DNA of 64,000 bases from Loktanella sp. IMCC34160 (GTDB lineage: Bacteria > Pseudomonadota > Alphaproteobacteria > Rhodobacterales > Rhodobacteraceae). Both the position numbers and the translations under genes were made by a program. Within the stretch, counting starts at the first letter, position 1. Each line of letters starts with the position of its first letter. The stretch is from assembly GCF_004145845.1 (NCBI RefSeq), contig NZ_SELP01000004.1:186001-250000 (forward strand). Direction: 5' to 3'. Positions 47,710-56,408 of this stretch are shown here, one piece after another. The notes below the pieces were generated by a model that was not told where the DNA came from, ran no database searches, and saw only the letters and a list, made by a program, of their open reading frames with translations.

Positions 47710-48498
47710 ATGTATGCATTTGACATTGAACGGCCCACCACCATCGCCGATGCCGTCGCCGCCCTTGGCGCGGAGGACGCGCAGGCGCTGGGCGGCGGGC
47801 AGACCCTGATTCCGACGCTGAAACAACGGCTGGCAATGCCGTCAAAGCTGGTCAGCCTGACGGCGATCCCGGAGTTGAAGGGGGTCTGCGTGGCGGATGA
47901 CGGGGCACTGTGCATCGGCGGGGGCACCACCCACGCCACTGTCGCGGCCCAGGCGGCGGCGCATTACCCGGCGCTTGCCGCCCTTGCGGGCGGTATCGGC
48001 GATCCGGCGGTGCGCAACCGGGGCACCATCGGCGGCAGCCTTGCCAACAACGATCCGGCGGCCTGCTACCCGGCGGCGGCGCTGGCATCGGGGGCGACCA
48101 TCGTCACCAATGCCCGGCAAATGGCGGCGGATGACTACTTTCAGGGGCTGTTCACCACCGCCCTCGATGAAGGCGAGATCATCACCGAGGTTCGCTTTCC
48201 GGTGCCGGACCGCGCGGCCTATATGAAGTTCCAGCAGCCCGCGTCGCGCTTCGCGCTGACCGGCGTTTTCGTCGCGAAATACGCGGACGGGGTTCGGGTG
48301 GCCGTGACCGGTGCCTCCGAGGGCGGCGTGTTCCGCTGGACCGAGGCAGAGGCGGCGCTGTCGGCCGATTTCTCGGCCGATGCGGTCGCCGGGCTGTCTG
48401 TGTCCTCCAACGGGATGATGGGCGATGTCCACGGCACCCCGGACTACCGGGCGCATCTGGTCAAGGTGATGACCAAGCGGGCGGTCGCCGCGGCCTGA
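47710..48498 (+). CDS. coxM: Molybdenum hydroxylase FAD-binding subunit (CoxM type)
   Basis: The 262-residue FAD subunit has AQALGGGQTLIPTLKQRLAMPSKLVSL (first FAD loop), IGGGTTHATVA, and RNRGTIGGSLANNDPAACYPAAALA (second FAD loop, about 99-123), then a CO-dehydrogenase-flavoprotein C-terminal domain. It completes a CoxSLM heterotrimer with the two genes upstream, transferring electrons from the Fe-S centres to an acceptor. It follows coxL after 16 bp with AAGGAGGG as ribosome-binding site. A terminator follows the gene. Confidence 0.92.
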   Translation: MYAFDIERPTTIADAVAALGAEDAQALGGGQTLIPTLKQRLAMPSKLVSLTAIPELKGVCVADDGALCIGGGTTHATVAAQAAAHYPALAALAGGIGDPAVRNRGTIGGSLANNDPAACYPAAALASGATIVTNARQMAADDYFQGLFTTALDEGEIITEVRFPVPDRAAYMKFQQPASRFALTGVFVAKYADGVRVAVTGASEGGVFRWTEAEAALSADFSADAVAGLSVSSNGMMGDVHGTPDYRAHLVKVMTKRAVAAA

Positions 48499-48518
48499 CC
48501 CCCGGACGGATCAACGCG

Positions 48519-48549
48519 GGGCCGTGCGGGACGTCCGCGCGGTCCTTTT
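48519..48549 (+). terminator. Rho-independent terminator after coxM
   Basis: GGGCCGTGCGG and CCGCGCGGTCC form an 11-bp RNA stem (two G-U wobbles) with loop GACGT, followed by TTTT at 48546-48549. It closes the cox operon ahead of the TusA-like gene. Confidence 0.8.
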
Positions 48550-48589
48550 CATTTGCGCTTTGCCGGGGGCTTCCGGTATCGCGGCAGCC

Positions 48590-48823
48590 ATGACCCATGA
48601 CGCCGAAATCGACGCCCGTGACCTGCTTTGCCCGCTGCCGGTGCTGAAGGCCCGCAAGGGGTTGGAACGCATACAGCCGGGGCAAGTGCTGCGGGTTCTG
48701 GCGACCGATCCGGTGGCCGTGGTGGACATGCCGCATTTCTGCGGGCAGGCCGGGCACGAGTATCTGGGCATGACCGAGGAAGAGGGCGCGCAAGTGCATC
48801 TGATCCGGCGCGGTATCCCTTAG
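48590..48823 (+). CDS. TusA/SirA-like sulfur-carrier family protein
   Basis: This 77-residue protein has the TusA-family signature: DARDLLCPLPVLKARKGL with C14 as the sulfur-accepting Cys, then PGQVLRVLATDPVAVVDMPHFC and a final hydrophobic strand VHLIRRG. TusA proteins carry persulfide sulfur for tRNA thiolation, molybdenum-cofactor or other sulfur transfers. Its place between a molybdenum-enzyme operon and mob genes makes a cofactor role attractive but unproven. I take the ATG at 48590; the longer reading starts inside the cox terminator. Confidence 0.82.
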   Translation: MTHDAEIDARDLLCPLPVLKARKGLERIQPGQVLRVLATDPVAVVDMPHFCGQAGHEYLGMTEEEGAQVHLIRRGIP

Positions 48824-48840
48824 GCCGAATTGAAAGGCCC

Positions 48841-48860
48841 GGCCAATCGCCAGATTGGCC
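48841..48860. terminator. Inverted repeat between convergent genes
   Basis: GGCCAATC-GCCA-GATTGGCC is a perfect 8-bp inverted repeat with a 4-nt loop in the gap between the TusA-like gene and the convergent mob-linked gene. No T-run follows, so a classical terminator is uncertain; it may be a Rho-assisted or mRNA-end structure. Confidence 0.4.
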
Positions 48861-48910
48861 ACGCGCCGACCGCCCCCATGGGCGGCGCGTTCCGCGCCAC
48901 CCGCGGTCGG

Positions 48911-49804
48911 CTAGGGTCGAAGCGGCACCGAAACACCTCTCCGAAACCCGTCCTCCAGCGCCCCGATATGGCCGACCCCCAGCGTCCAGCCTTCGTCCAG
49001 CAGGTTGTCGCGCGGCGCCTCAGGCCGCATCATCGCGGGCAAATTCCCGGCCCGCGCCGCCCCAAGGAACGCGCGCGCCATGACCTGCACCTGCGCTGCA
49101 TCCGCGACCATCCCCCCGGCGACCATCGGCCGGACGTGCTCCATCAGGTGACTGGCGTAGACCTCTGCCAGAACAACCGGGGCGTCGGCCCAATCCTCGA
49201 ACGGCCAGACCGCGACGCCGGGCAGGCGGCGCAGCCGGGCGAGCATCGGAATGCCGGTCAGGGATTGCGCCCCAACCGCCCCGGCCCCGGCCAGTTGCCA
49301 GATCGGTTTCGGGGACAGCCCCTTGACCCTTCCGCGCAGGTCGGTTTCCCGGTGCTCGGCCAATCCCGTAGGCAGGGCGGGTTTGCGACGCGGCAGGCCC
49401 GGCACCTCCGCCTTGGCGCCATTTCCCCAGAACGGCCCATCCCCCGGCAAGGTCGCGTTGATCGCCGCCGCAACAGCGCGATAGTTGGTCTGGTTCCGGT
49501 CCGTGTCGGTCACGCGGGCCGCCAGCCAATCCCAGAGCGCCAGCGCGCTCGGCTGTCCTGTCAGATGCCGGGCCAGCCCCGCCGGGGCGCCAAGGTTGAA
49601 ATCGACCCCGATCAAGAGTCCCACCCCATCGGCCCGGCTCTCTGCAATCAGGTGGGCGAGGGTCTGTTCAGCCGCGATCCGGGTCGGGATGTTGGTGGCG
49701 GTTACGCCCTTGTGGTCCGCGACGCCGATCCAGATCGAGTCCTTGCCCCGTTTCGGCACGCCCGCCGCCGACCAATCGACGATGGCGACGCGGTCGGGGG
49801 TCAC
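48911..49804 (-). CDS. Conserved protein linked to mobAB, possible RNase H-like fold
   Basis: This 297-residue protein begins VTPDRVAIVDWSAAGVPKRGKDSIWIGVAD, resembling the first strands of the RNase H-like/DUF429 fold, and contains LLIGVDFNLGAP, GPFWGNGAK, QLAGAGAVGAQSLTGIPMLARLR and a WPFEDW segment. I recall that orthologues in Rhodobacteraceae are listed with molybdopterin-guanine-dinucleotide synthesis because they adjoin mobAB; the activity is unknown. The start is a GTG overlapping the mobB stop by 4 bp (GTGA), giving an operon mobA-mobB-this gene. Confidence 0.7.
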   Translation of the reverse strand: MTPDRVAIVDWSAAGVPKRGKDSIWIGVADHKGVTATNIPTRIAAEQTLAHLIAESRADGVGLLIGVDFNLGAPAGLARHLTGQPSALALWDWLAARVTDTDRNQTNYRAVAAAINATLPGDGPFWGNGAKAEVPGLPRRKPALPTGLAEHRETDLRGRVKGLSPKPIWQLAGAGAVGAQSLTGIPMLARLRRLPGVAVWPFEDWADAPVVLAEVYASHLMEHVRPMVAGGMVADAAQVQVMARAFLGAARAGNLPAMMRPEAPRDNLLDEGWTLGVGHIGALEDGFRRGVSVPLRP

Positions 49805-50292
49805 AGGCCCAGCTCTGCCGCGATGAACCCTGCGATCCCGGCTGTGTCGTCCAGGTCGAACCGGGGCAGGGCGGATGCAACGCCACTGTCGCTTGCCACG
49901 GCCCGGATCGTCGGGTTTTCCGGCGACAAGAGCGGCTGCCCGGTCTCGGCCCGGTGGCATTCGATCTTCGGATGGGGCGCGACCTTGTAGCCCTCGATCA
50001 GAACCAGATCCACCGGCGACAGTTTGGACAGAAGCGCGTCCAGCGGCGGTTCCGACGCCCTGCGCAGTTCTCCCATCAGGGCCCATCGGTGTGGGGAGGC
50101 GACAATCACCTCCGCCGCGCCCGCCGCGCGGTGACGGAAACTGTCGCGGCCGGGATGGTCGATGTCGATCTCGTGGTGGGCGTGCTTGACCGTCGATACC
50201 CGCAGCCCCTGCGCGGTGAAATGCGCGACGAGCCGTTCGACAAGACCGGTCTTGCCCGAGTTCTTGCGGCCGGTGATCCCATAGACCTTCAT
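49801..50292 (-). CDS. mobB: Molybdopterin-guanine dinucleotide biosynthesis protein MobB
   Basis: The 163-residue P-loop GTP-binding protein reads KVYGITGRKNSGKTGLVERLVAHF with the Walker A at about 8-15, VSTVKHAHHEIDIDHPGRDSFRHRAAGA (conserved His/Asp region) and LVLIEGYKVAPHPKIECHR. MobB assists MobA in attaching GMP to molybdopterin for DMSO-reductase-family enzymes. It overlaps mobA and the downstream gene by 4 bp each. Confidence 0.9.
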   Translation of the reverse strand: MKVYGITGRKNSGKTGLVERLVAHFTAQGLRVSTVKHAHHEIDIDHPGRDSFRHRAAGAAEVIVASPHRWALMGELRRASEPPLDALLSKLSPVDLVLIEGYKVAPHPKIECHRAETGQPLLSPENPTIRAVASDSGVASALPRFDLDDTAGIAGFIAAELGL

Positions 50293-50897
50293 CGCTGGAT
50301 CATCCTTTCGGCGCTGGCCAGATCCTCGGGCGTGTTGATGTTGAAGAACGGGTCCGGGTCGGCGGCGGGGAAGGGGACAGTCACCGCGCCCAGCCGGTCC
50401 GCGACCAGCCGGACCTTGCGCTCGCCCGTCTTCAGCAAGTCGCGAAGCCCGTCCCGCGCAGAAGTCGGCCAATAGCCAAAGGTCGGATGCAAATTGCCCT
50501 CTGCATCGGCGGCAAGGGCGACCCCGTCGCCGACCAGCCGCGCGCCAAGGTCGGACGGAAGGAAGGGGCTGTCCGCCGCAGCGGTCAGGATACCGTCGAC
50601 CCCCATTGCCGTTGCCCAGTCCAGACCGGCCAGAACCCCGGCCAGCGGGCCCGCGAACCCGTCGATCGTGTCGGGCAGAACCGGCAAGTCGAACGCCGCG
50701 AACCGCGCTGGGTCGCCATTGGCGTTGATTGCCAGCGCCGCGCATTGCGGGGCCAGACGGTCCGCCACATGAGCCAGCAGCGACCGCCCGGCCAGAGCCA
50801 GAAGGCCCTTGTCGGCGCCGCCCATCCGGGTGCCGCGCCCGCCTGCAAGGATCACCCCGCCGACCCGCAGATTCCTGTCATTTCCCAAGGGGGACAT
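50289..50897 (-). CDS. mobA: Molybdenum cofactor guanylyltransferase MobA
   Basis: The 202-residue nucleotidyltransferase has the GTP-binding motif GGVILAGGRGTRMGGADKGLLALAGRSLL near the N terminus, LPDTIDGFAGPLAGVLAGLDWA, LTAAADSPFLPSDLG and a C-terminal FFNINTPEDL, all typical of MobA. It makes molybdopterin guanine dinucleotide. The start is uncertain: ATG at 50897 (used here), ATG at 50924 or TTG at 50951; none has a well-spaced ribosome-binding site. It is divergent from the DUF2478 gene. Confidence 0.9.
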   Translation of the reverse strand: MSPLGNDRNLRVGGVILAGGRGTRMGGADKGLLALAGRSLLAHVADRLAPQCAALAINANGDPARFAAFDLPVLPDTIDGFAGPLAGVLAGLDWATAMGVDGILTAAADSPFLPSDLGARLVGDGVALAADAEGNLHPTFGYWPTSARDGLRDLLKTGERKVRLVADRLGAVTVPFPAADPDPFFNINTPEDLASAERMIQR

Positions 50898-50962
50898 CCT
50901 GTCGCTTTGCCAGTCCTTGCGCATACTGTAAGCCGAAGGGACAGGTTGCAAGGGGACCGGCC

Positions 50963-51475
50963 ATGCGGTTGGGCGTCATCAGGATAGAGGCGACAGCGGA
51001 CGGGGCCGACCCGTTGCTTGCCGCTGTGGCCGACGGGCTGGGCACGCGGGGGATTTCCGTCGCGGGCGCGGTGCAGGTGAATACGGCCGGCGCGGACACG
51101 GCGCATCGGGACATGGACCTGACCCTTCTGCCCGGCGGTGGCCGGGTGCGGATCAGTCAGAACCTTGGGCCGGGGGCTGGCGGATGCAGGCTCGACCCCG
51201 CCGGTCTGGCCGAGGCAGTGGCCTATGTCGAGGGGCAGATCGCCAAGAGGCCGGGGCTGATCGTGGTCAACAAATTCGGCAAGGAAGAGGCGGAGGGGCG
51301 CGGATTTCGCCCCCTGATCGGCGCGGCACTGGCCGAGGGGATCCCCGTACTGACCGCCGTTGCGGATGAAAACCGGCCCGCCTTTGACGCTTTCGCGCAG
51401 GGGCTGGCCGAGGACCTATTGCCTGATAGCGACGCGCTGATGGATTGGGTCACAGCCGGGGGCGCGGCCAGCTAG
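50963..51475 (+). CDS. DUF2478 family protein
   Basis: The 170-residue protein fits DUF2478: an N-terminal strand MRLGVIRIEATADGADPLLAAVADGLGTRGISVAGAVQ, MDLTLLPGGGRVRISQNLGPGAGGCRLDPAGLAEAV, then RPGLIVVNKFGKEEAEGRGFRPLI and EGIPVLTAV. It looks like a NTPase-related fold without a clear Walker A. The family tends to occur with molybdenum or nitrogen-fixation genes, and here it diverges from mobA. Function unknown; a regulatory or cofactor-handling role is a guess. Confidence 0.75.
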   Translation: MRLGVIRIEATADGADPLLAAVADGLGTRGISVAGAVQVNTAGADTAHRDMDLTLLPGGGRVRISQNLGPGAGGCRLDPAGLAEAVAYVEGQIAKRPGLIVVNKFGKEEAEGRGFRPLIGAALAEGIPVLTAVADENRPAFDAFAQGLAEDLLPDSDALMDWVTAGGAAS

Positions 51476-51500
51476 GGCGACCCTGCGCGGGCTTCGTTGC

Positions 51501-52886
51501 CTAAACGGTATGCAGATACAGGTCGTAGTCCACGTTCGAAATCGTCCGCTGCACCCGCGCATATTCGGCGGCCTTCACGGCGGTGAAGGTGCGGTGCATC
51601 TCTTCGCCCAAGGCGTCCTTCAAAAAGGCCGATCCCTGCGCCGCGCGGATTGCTTCGGCCCAGTCGCGGGGCATGGGCAGGCCGCCATCTTCCTCGTATC
51701 CGTTGCCGGTGGTTTCGGGGCCGGGGTCGATCCGTTCGGCCAGCCCCTTGCGGATGCCCGCCAGCACGGTCGCGGCCACAAGATAGGGGTTGGCGTCTAC
51801 CCCGGATGGGCGGTGTTCGATCCGGCGGGCGGATTTGGACCCTGCGGGAATGCGCAGCGCGACAGAGCGGTTGTTCACCCCCCAGGTCGTCGACACAGGC
51901 GCATAGCTTTGCGAGGAAAACCGGCGCCAGCTGTTGCCATGCGGGGCGAAGACCAGCATCGATTCCCCCATTGTCTGCCGCAGCCCGCCGATGGCGTGGC
52001 GGATCGTGTCGGTCCAATTCCCTTCGACCTCTTCGACAAAGACATTGCGCCCGGCGTCGTCCAGCAGGCTGACGTGAAAATGCATGCCGGATCCGGCGTA
52101 ATCCTCGTTCGGCTTGGCCATGAAGCAGGCGGTGACGCCATGCGCCCGGGCCTGCGCCCGCACGATCCGTTTCAGCCGGATCAGGTCGTCGGCGGCCTGC
52201 ATCACGTCCTTGCGGTAATTCAGGGTCAGTTCGTATTGCCCCGGCGCATATTCCGAAATCGCGGTTTCGGCCGTGATCCCGGCCTTTTCGGCCCCCGCGT
52301 AGATATCGGAAAACAGCGGCCACATGCCGTGCAGGTGGTCGACGGAATAGACCTCGGTCTTGCGGCTGCCCCGTCGCCCGTCCAGAACGTCGCCCGCCGG
52401 GCGGGGGCGGCCATCGGCGTCGGGCTCATTGGCCAGCAGGAAGAACTCCAACTCGAACGCGCCGGCCGGATGCAGGCCCTCCTGCGCCATTGCCGCCACC
52501 TGCCGGGCCAGCGCGTGGCGCGGGTCGGACGTCATCGGCGTGCCGTCGAGATCGTAGAGCGACATCAGAACTTCGGCCCGGGGCGGCATGGTTCCGTGCA
52601 GCGGGACCAGCGAGCCGGGGATGGGCCATGCCCGCAGGTCGCCATCGCCCTGATCCCAGATCAGCCCGGTTTCGTGCACGTCCTCGCCCACGATATCCAG
52701 ACCCAGGATCGAAATCGGCATATGACGGCCCGAGGTATAGAGACTTTCAAGTTCGTGCCGCCGGATGATCTTGCCTCGCGCGATCCCGTTGCTGTCGGTC
52801 AGGATCAGGTCCACCGCTTCGATCTCGGGGTGGGCGCCCAGAAACGTCTGGGCTTCGGACAGGGTGGCGCCAGAGGGGCAGGTCAT
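51501..52886 (-). CDS. Glutamine-synthetase family ligase, gamma-glutamylpolyamine synthetase-like (1)
   Basis: The 461-residue GS-family enzyme has an N-terminal beta-grasp region (AVDLILTDSNGIARGKIIRRHEL) and the catalytic domain with FELEFFLLA (metal Glu), EYAPGQYELTL, FMAKPNEDYAGSGMHFHVSL and RIEHRPSGVDANPYLVAA. The last motif, with the GSGMH substitution pattern, matches PuuA-type ligases that glutamylate putrescine or another amine. It is the last gene of the pot-linked minus-strand operon and starts 3 bp after the aminotransferase gene. Which amine it uses is unknown. Confidence 0.85.
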   Translation of the reverse strand: MTCPSGATLSEAQTFLGAHPEIEAVDLILTDSNGIARGKIIRRHELESLYTSGRHMPISILGLDIVGEDVHETGLIWDQGDGDLRAWPIPGSLVPLHGTMPPRAEVLMSLYDLDGTPMTSDPRHALARQVAAMAQEGLHPAGAFELEFFLLANEPDADGRPRPAGDVLDGRRGSRKTEVYSVDHLHGMWPLFSDIYAGAEKAGITAETAISEYAPGQYELTLNYRKDVMQAADDLIRLKRIVRAQARAHGVTACFMAKPNEDYAGSGMHFHVSLLDDAGRNVFVEEVEGNWTDTIRHAIGGLRQTMGESMLVFAPHGNSWRRFSSQSYAPVSTTWGVNNRSVALRIPAGSKSARRIEHRPSGVDANPYLVAATVLAGIRKGLAERIDPGPETTGNGYEEDGGLPMPRDWAEAIRAAQGSAFLKDALGEEMHRTFTAVKAAEYARVQRTISNVDYDLYLHTV

Positions 52887-52889
52887 CGG

Positions 52890-54254
52890 TCAGTCTTTCG
52901 TCAGTTGGTCCACCACATCGGCGAAGGCAGCGACCAGCCGGTCGATCTGCGCAGCCGTTGTGACGGGGGAGATTAGCATCATGTTGTGGAAGGGCGCGAT
53001 CAGGCAGCCCCGGTTCAGAAGGCCCATGTGCAGCGCGGCCTCCAGCCGGGGCTGGTGGGCGGCGGCGGCCTCGGTCCCGTTGCGCAGGGGGCCGGGTGCG
53101 CAGATGAATTCCACACGCGCGCCAACCCGGACAACATGCCAGGGCAGCCCATGCGCCGCGATCACCCGTGACAGGCCCCGGTCAAGACGCGCAGCGCCCC
53201 GTTCCATCCGAGCGTAATTGGCGGGGGTCATGACCTCGGCCAGATTGGCGGACAGGCAGGCGAATTGCATCGGGTTGGCCGACAGGGTCGTGCCCATGCC
53301 ACTGTGGCCGGGAGCGCGGGCCGCGTTCGCCTTTGCATAGCGATCGGCCAGTGTGGGTGTCAGCCCCCAGACTGCCGTCGGCATCCCGCCAGCCACGCAT
53401 TTGCCCGCGACAAAGATATCCGGGCGCAGCCCGTGCACCCGGGTATATCCGCCCCAACCGCTGGAAATCGTATGGGTTTCGTCGATGATCAGCACCGCGC
53501 CATGGCGGTCGGCCAGTTCGCGCAATCCGTCGTGGAACCCTGGATCGGGCAGCACCATGCAGGAATTGGTCATCACAGGTTCGGTTAGGATCGCTGCGAT
53601 GTCGCCGGACTTGAGCGCGTCTTCCACCCCGGCAAGGTCGTTGAATTCGCAGGCCGCGGCCTTGGCGGTCAGGTCTTCGACCTGCCCCATCAGGCCGGGC
53701 CGGTTGACGGTCTGCCCGTCCCGCAGTTCGACCATCGCGTCGTCCACGGTGCCGTGGTAGCAGCCGTTAAAAACCAGAACCTTTGCCCTGCCCGTGACGG
53801 CACGCGCGACCCGCAGAGCAAAGCGGTTGGCATCTGTCGCCGTCAGGGCGATTTGCCAGCGCATATCGCCAAAGGTCTCTGACAACAGACGCGCGGCCTC
53901 ATAGGCGGCCTCGGTCGGCAGCATGTAGGTCAGACCGTGCCCCGCCTGCGCCCGGATTGCGCGGGCCACGGGGGCGGGGGAATGGCCAAACATCGACCCG
54001 GTGTCGCCTAGGCAGAAGTCATCGACCCGATTGCCGTCGATATCGGTCAGCCGCGCGCCCTTTGCCACCTCGACAAGCATCGGCACGGGCTGTGGCCAGT
54101 CGGTCATCCAATGCATCGGCACCCGGTCAAGAAAGCCGGACGCGCCCGCCGCATGGGCGGCCTGTGTTTTGGGCCGCGCGGCAAGATAGGCCTGCGTTTC
54201 GGCCCGGGCAAAGCTGTCGATCCGGTCCTTGGCAATCCCCGCGATGACGGTCAT
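52890..54254 (-). CDS. Class III aminotransferase, glutamate-1-semialdehyde-aminomutase-like
   Basis: The 454-residue PLP enzyme reads ARLTDIDGNRVDDFCLGDTGSMFGHSPAPVARAIRAQ, VFNGCYHGTVDDAMVELRDG, LIIDETHTISSGWGGYTRVHG (PLP-ring Asp) and the Lys Schiff-base site DIFVAGKCVAGGMPTAVWG. It resembles the GSA-aminomutase branch of class III rather than ordinary putrescine transaminases. It is flanked by two GS-like ligases in a polyamine-transport operon, so it probably acts on an amine or an amino-acid product of the pathway. It is separated from each neighbour by 1-3 bp. Confidence 0.82.
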   Translation of the reverse strand: MTVIAGIAKDRIDSFARAETQAYLAARPKTQAAHAAGASGFLDRVPMHWMTDWPQPVPMLVEVAKGARLTDIDGNRVDDFCLGDTGSMFGHSPAPVARAIRAQAGHGLTYMLPTEAAYEAARLLSETFGDMRWQIALTATDANRFALRVARAVTGRAKVLVFNGCYHGTVDDAMVELRDGQTVNRPGLMGQVEDLTAKAAACEFNDLAGVEDALKSGDIAAILTEPVMTNSCMVLPDPGFHDGLRELADRHGAVLIIDETHTISSGWGGYTRVHGLRPDIFVAGKCVAGGMPTAVWGLTPTLADRYAKANAARAPGHSGMGTTLSANPMQFACLSANLAEVMTPANYARMERGAARLDRGLSRVIAAHGLPWHVVRVGARVEFICAPGPLRNGTEAAAAHQPRLEAALHMGLLNRGCLIAPFHNMMLISPVTTAAQIDRLVAAFADVVDQLTKD

Positions 54255-54255
54255 G

Positions 54256-55596
54256 TCAAATGCGCCCCAAATAGGTGCGGTATTCCGCGGGCGGGATGAT
54301 GCGGGTCAGCTGTGCCGCCTCGTCCGCTTTGACCGCGCATAACACGCTGTGGAACTCTTCCCCCCAGATGTCGCGGGCGATGGGCGAGGTGCGGAAGGCG
54401 GCGATCGTGTCCAGCCAGTCATGGGACAGCGGCGGCTTGTCCGAAACCTCACCCGCGCCAAGCGGGGCAGGGGGCACCAGCCCCTGTTCGATCCCATGTA
54501 GCATCCCGCCCAGAATTCCGGTCAGCGCAAGGTAGGGGTTCACATCCGCGCCACAGATCCGGTGTTCCAGACGCGCGGCCTTGCCCGTTGTTTCGGGCAG
54601 GCGCACGGCGACGCCCCGGTGGTCGATCCCCCAGTCGGGGCTGGTCGGGGCAAAGCTGTTGGGCTGGAACCGGCGGAATGAATTCAGGTGCGGGGCAAAG
54701 ACCAGTTGCAGGTCGCGCATGGTGGCCAAAACCCCGGCCACGGCATGGCCCAGTAGGGGGCCGACCCCGTCATCGGCGGCAAACACATTGTCGCCCGCAT
54801 CGTTCAGGACCGACACATGCGCATGCATCCCATTGCCGGGATGATCGGCATAGGGTTTGGCCATGAACGTCGCCTCGAGCCCATGCGACCCGACCACACC
54901 AGCCACCAGCCTGCGAAACAGAACCGCCATGTCGGCGGCGGCCAGCACATCGGCGGTATGCAGGAAATTGATCTCGAACTGTCCCGGCCCGTATTCGGCG
55001 GTCAGCGTATCGGTCGGCAGCCCCTGCGCCTGCGCGGCGGCGATGATCTCGGCCATCAGGTCTTCGGTGCGGTCCAATGCGCCCATGTCATAGTTGCGCG
55101 CCCGGCCAAGGCCAGAGGGCGGCTCGGGCGCGTCGCTGGTTTCTTCGCGCGGCCGGCAGACGTAGAATTCCAACTCGGTCGCGACGACCGGATGCAGGCC
55201 CCGCGCCGCGAACCGGCCGACCATGCGCGCAAGGTGCCCACGGGCCGACAGGGCAGACGGCGCGCCCGTGTCATCCACCATCTCGACCAGCATCTGCGCG
55301 ACGTTTCCATCCGACCAGGGCACCGGCAGCAGCGTGCCGGGAATGGGCAGAAGCACCCCATCCGGGTCGCCCTTCACGCTGCCAAGGCCGCTGTCGTCCA
55401 CCTCTTCCCCGAAGATGTTCGGCGCATAGGTGGATTCCGGCAGGCGCAGCCCGCCCTTGGCCAGTTTCCCAGCCTCGGTTCCCGGAAGCCATTTGCCGCG
55501 CGGGATACAGTTGATGTCGGGCAGGATCGCTTCGATCCGGTCCGGGGTGCCGTGGGCCGCGACATGGGCGGCCCATTCGGCGTCGAAAGGTGTCAT
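54256..55596 (-). CDS. Glutamine-synthetase family ligase, gamma-glutamylpolyamine synthetase-like (2)
   Basis: The 446-residue GS-family enzyme is paralogous to the product of 51501-52886. Motifs: EAILPDINCIPRGKWLPG (N-terminal), ATELEFYVC, EYGPGQFEINFLH, FMAKPYADHPGNGMHAHVSVL and RLEHRICGADVNPYLAL. The NGMHAH variant resembles gamma-glutamylpolyamine and gamma-glutamyl-ethanolamine/methylamine ligases. Two GS-like copies in one operon suggest different amine preferences. Its ATG overlaps the potI stop by 4 bp, binding it to polyamine import. Confidence 0.85.
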   Translation of the reverse strand: MTPFDAEWAAHVAAHGTPDRIEAILPDINCIPRGKWLPGTEAGKLAKGGLRLPESTYAPNIFGEEVDDSGLGSVKGDPDGVLLPIPGTLLPVPWSDGNVAQMLVEMVDDTGAPSALSARGHLARMVGRFAARGLHPVVATELEFYVCRPREETSDAPEPPSGLGRARNYDMGALDRTEDLMAEIIAAAQAQGLPTDTLTAEYGPGQFEINFLHTADVLAAADMAVLFRRLVAGVVGSHGLEATFMAKPYADHPGNGMHAHVSVLNDAGDNVFAADDGVGPLLGHAVAGVLATMRDLQLVFAPHLNSFRRFQPNSFAPTSPDWGIDHRGVAVRLPETTGKAARLEHRICGADVNPYLALTGILGGMLHGIEQGLVPPAPLGAGEVSDKPPLSHDWLDTIAAFRTSPIARDIWGEEFHSVLCAVKADEAAQLTRIIPPAEYRTYLGRI

Positions 55597-56408
55597 GCAG
55601 CGGCGGCCTTTTGTTCGTCCTTCTGGCGCTGCACCACCGCCCGCTTGTTCATGAAGGCGGCGATCAGCACCCCGACCGTCACGATCCCGATCATGATGGT
55701 GGACAGGGCGTTGATCTCGGGGCTGACGCCCAGACGCACGGCCGACCAGATCTTGATCGGCAGGGTGGTGGACGATGGGCCGGACACGAAGGACGCGATC
55801 ACAAGGTCATCCAGCGACAGGGTAAAGGCCAGAAGCCAGCCCGAGATCACCGCGGGTGCGATGATCGGCAGGGTGACGGATTTGAAGGCATCGAAGGGGG
55901 TACAGCCAAGATCCAGCGCCGCCTCCTCAAGGGACTGGTCAAAGGACACCAGACGCGACGACACCACGACCGAGACATAGCACATGGAGAAGGTCGTATG
56001 CGCCAGCACGATGGTGGTCACGCTGCGATCCAACCCCACCGCGATGAACAGCAGAAGCAGCGACAGGCCGGTGATGACCTCGGGCATGACCAGCGGCGCG
56101 TAGATCGCTCCGGAGAACAGGGTCCGGCCATAGAACTTGCCGCCCCGTACCAGAACATAGGCTGCCATCGTCCCGAGGATCGTTGCCAGCGTCGACGACA
56201 TCAGCCCGACCTTCAGCGTGACCAGAGCGGCATCCAGAAACGCCTCGTTCTTGACCAACTCGCCATACCACTTGGTCGAAAACCCGCCCCAGACGGCCAC
56301 GTTGCGGCCCCCGTTAAAGCTGTAGATCACCAACAGGATCATCGGGATGTAGAGGAAGGCAAACCCAAGCGTGAGCGAGGTCGCGTTGAACCAGCTGAAC
56401 CGTCTCAT
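55593..56408 (-). CDS. potI: Polyamine ABC transporter permease, PotI-like
   Basis: The 271-residue inner-membrane permease has about six helices and the binding-protein-dependent transport domain, with the EAA loop at SLEEAALDLGCTPFDAFKSVTLPIIAPAVI (about 160-190) that contacts the ATPase. The N terminus FNATSLTLGFAFLYIPMILLVIYSFNGGRNVAVWGGFSTKWY matches PotI/PotC. It forms a heterodimer with PotH. Overlaps with both neighbouring genes are 4 bp. Confidence 0.92.
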   Translation of the reverse strand: MRRFSWFNATSLTLGFAFLYIPMILLVIYSFNGGRNVAVWGGFSTKWYGELVKNEAFLDAALVTLKVGLMSSTLATILGTMAAYVLVRGGKFYGRTLFSGAIYAPLVMPEVITGLSLLLLFIAVGLDRSVTTIVLAHTTFSMCYVSVVVSSRLVSFDQSLEEAALDLGCTPFDAFKSVTLPIIAPAVISGWLLAFTLSLDDLVIASFVSGPSSTTLPIKIWSAVRLGVSPEINALSTIMIGIVTVGVLIAAFMNKRAVVQRQKDEQKAAAA

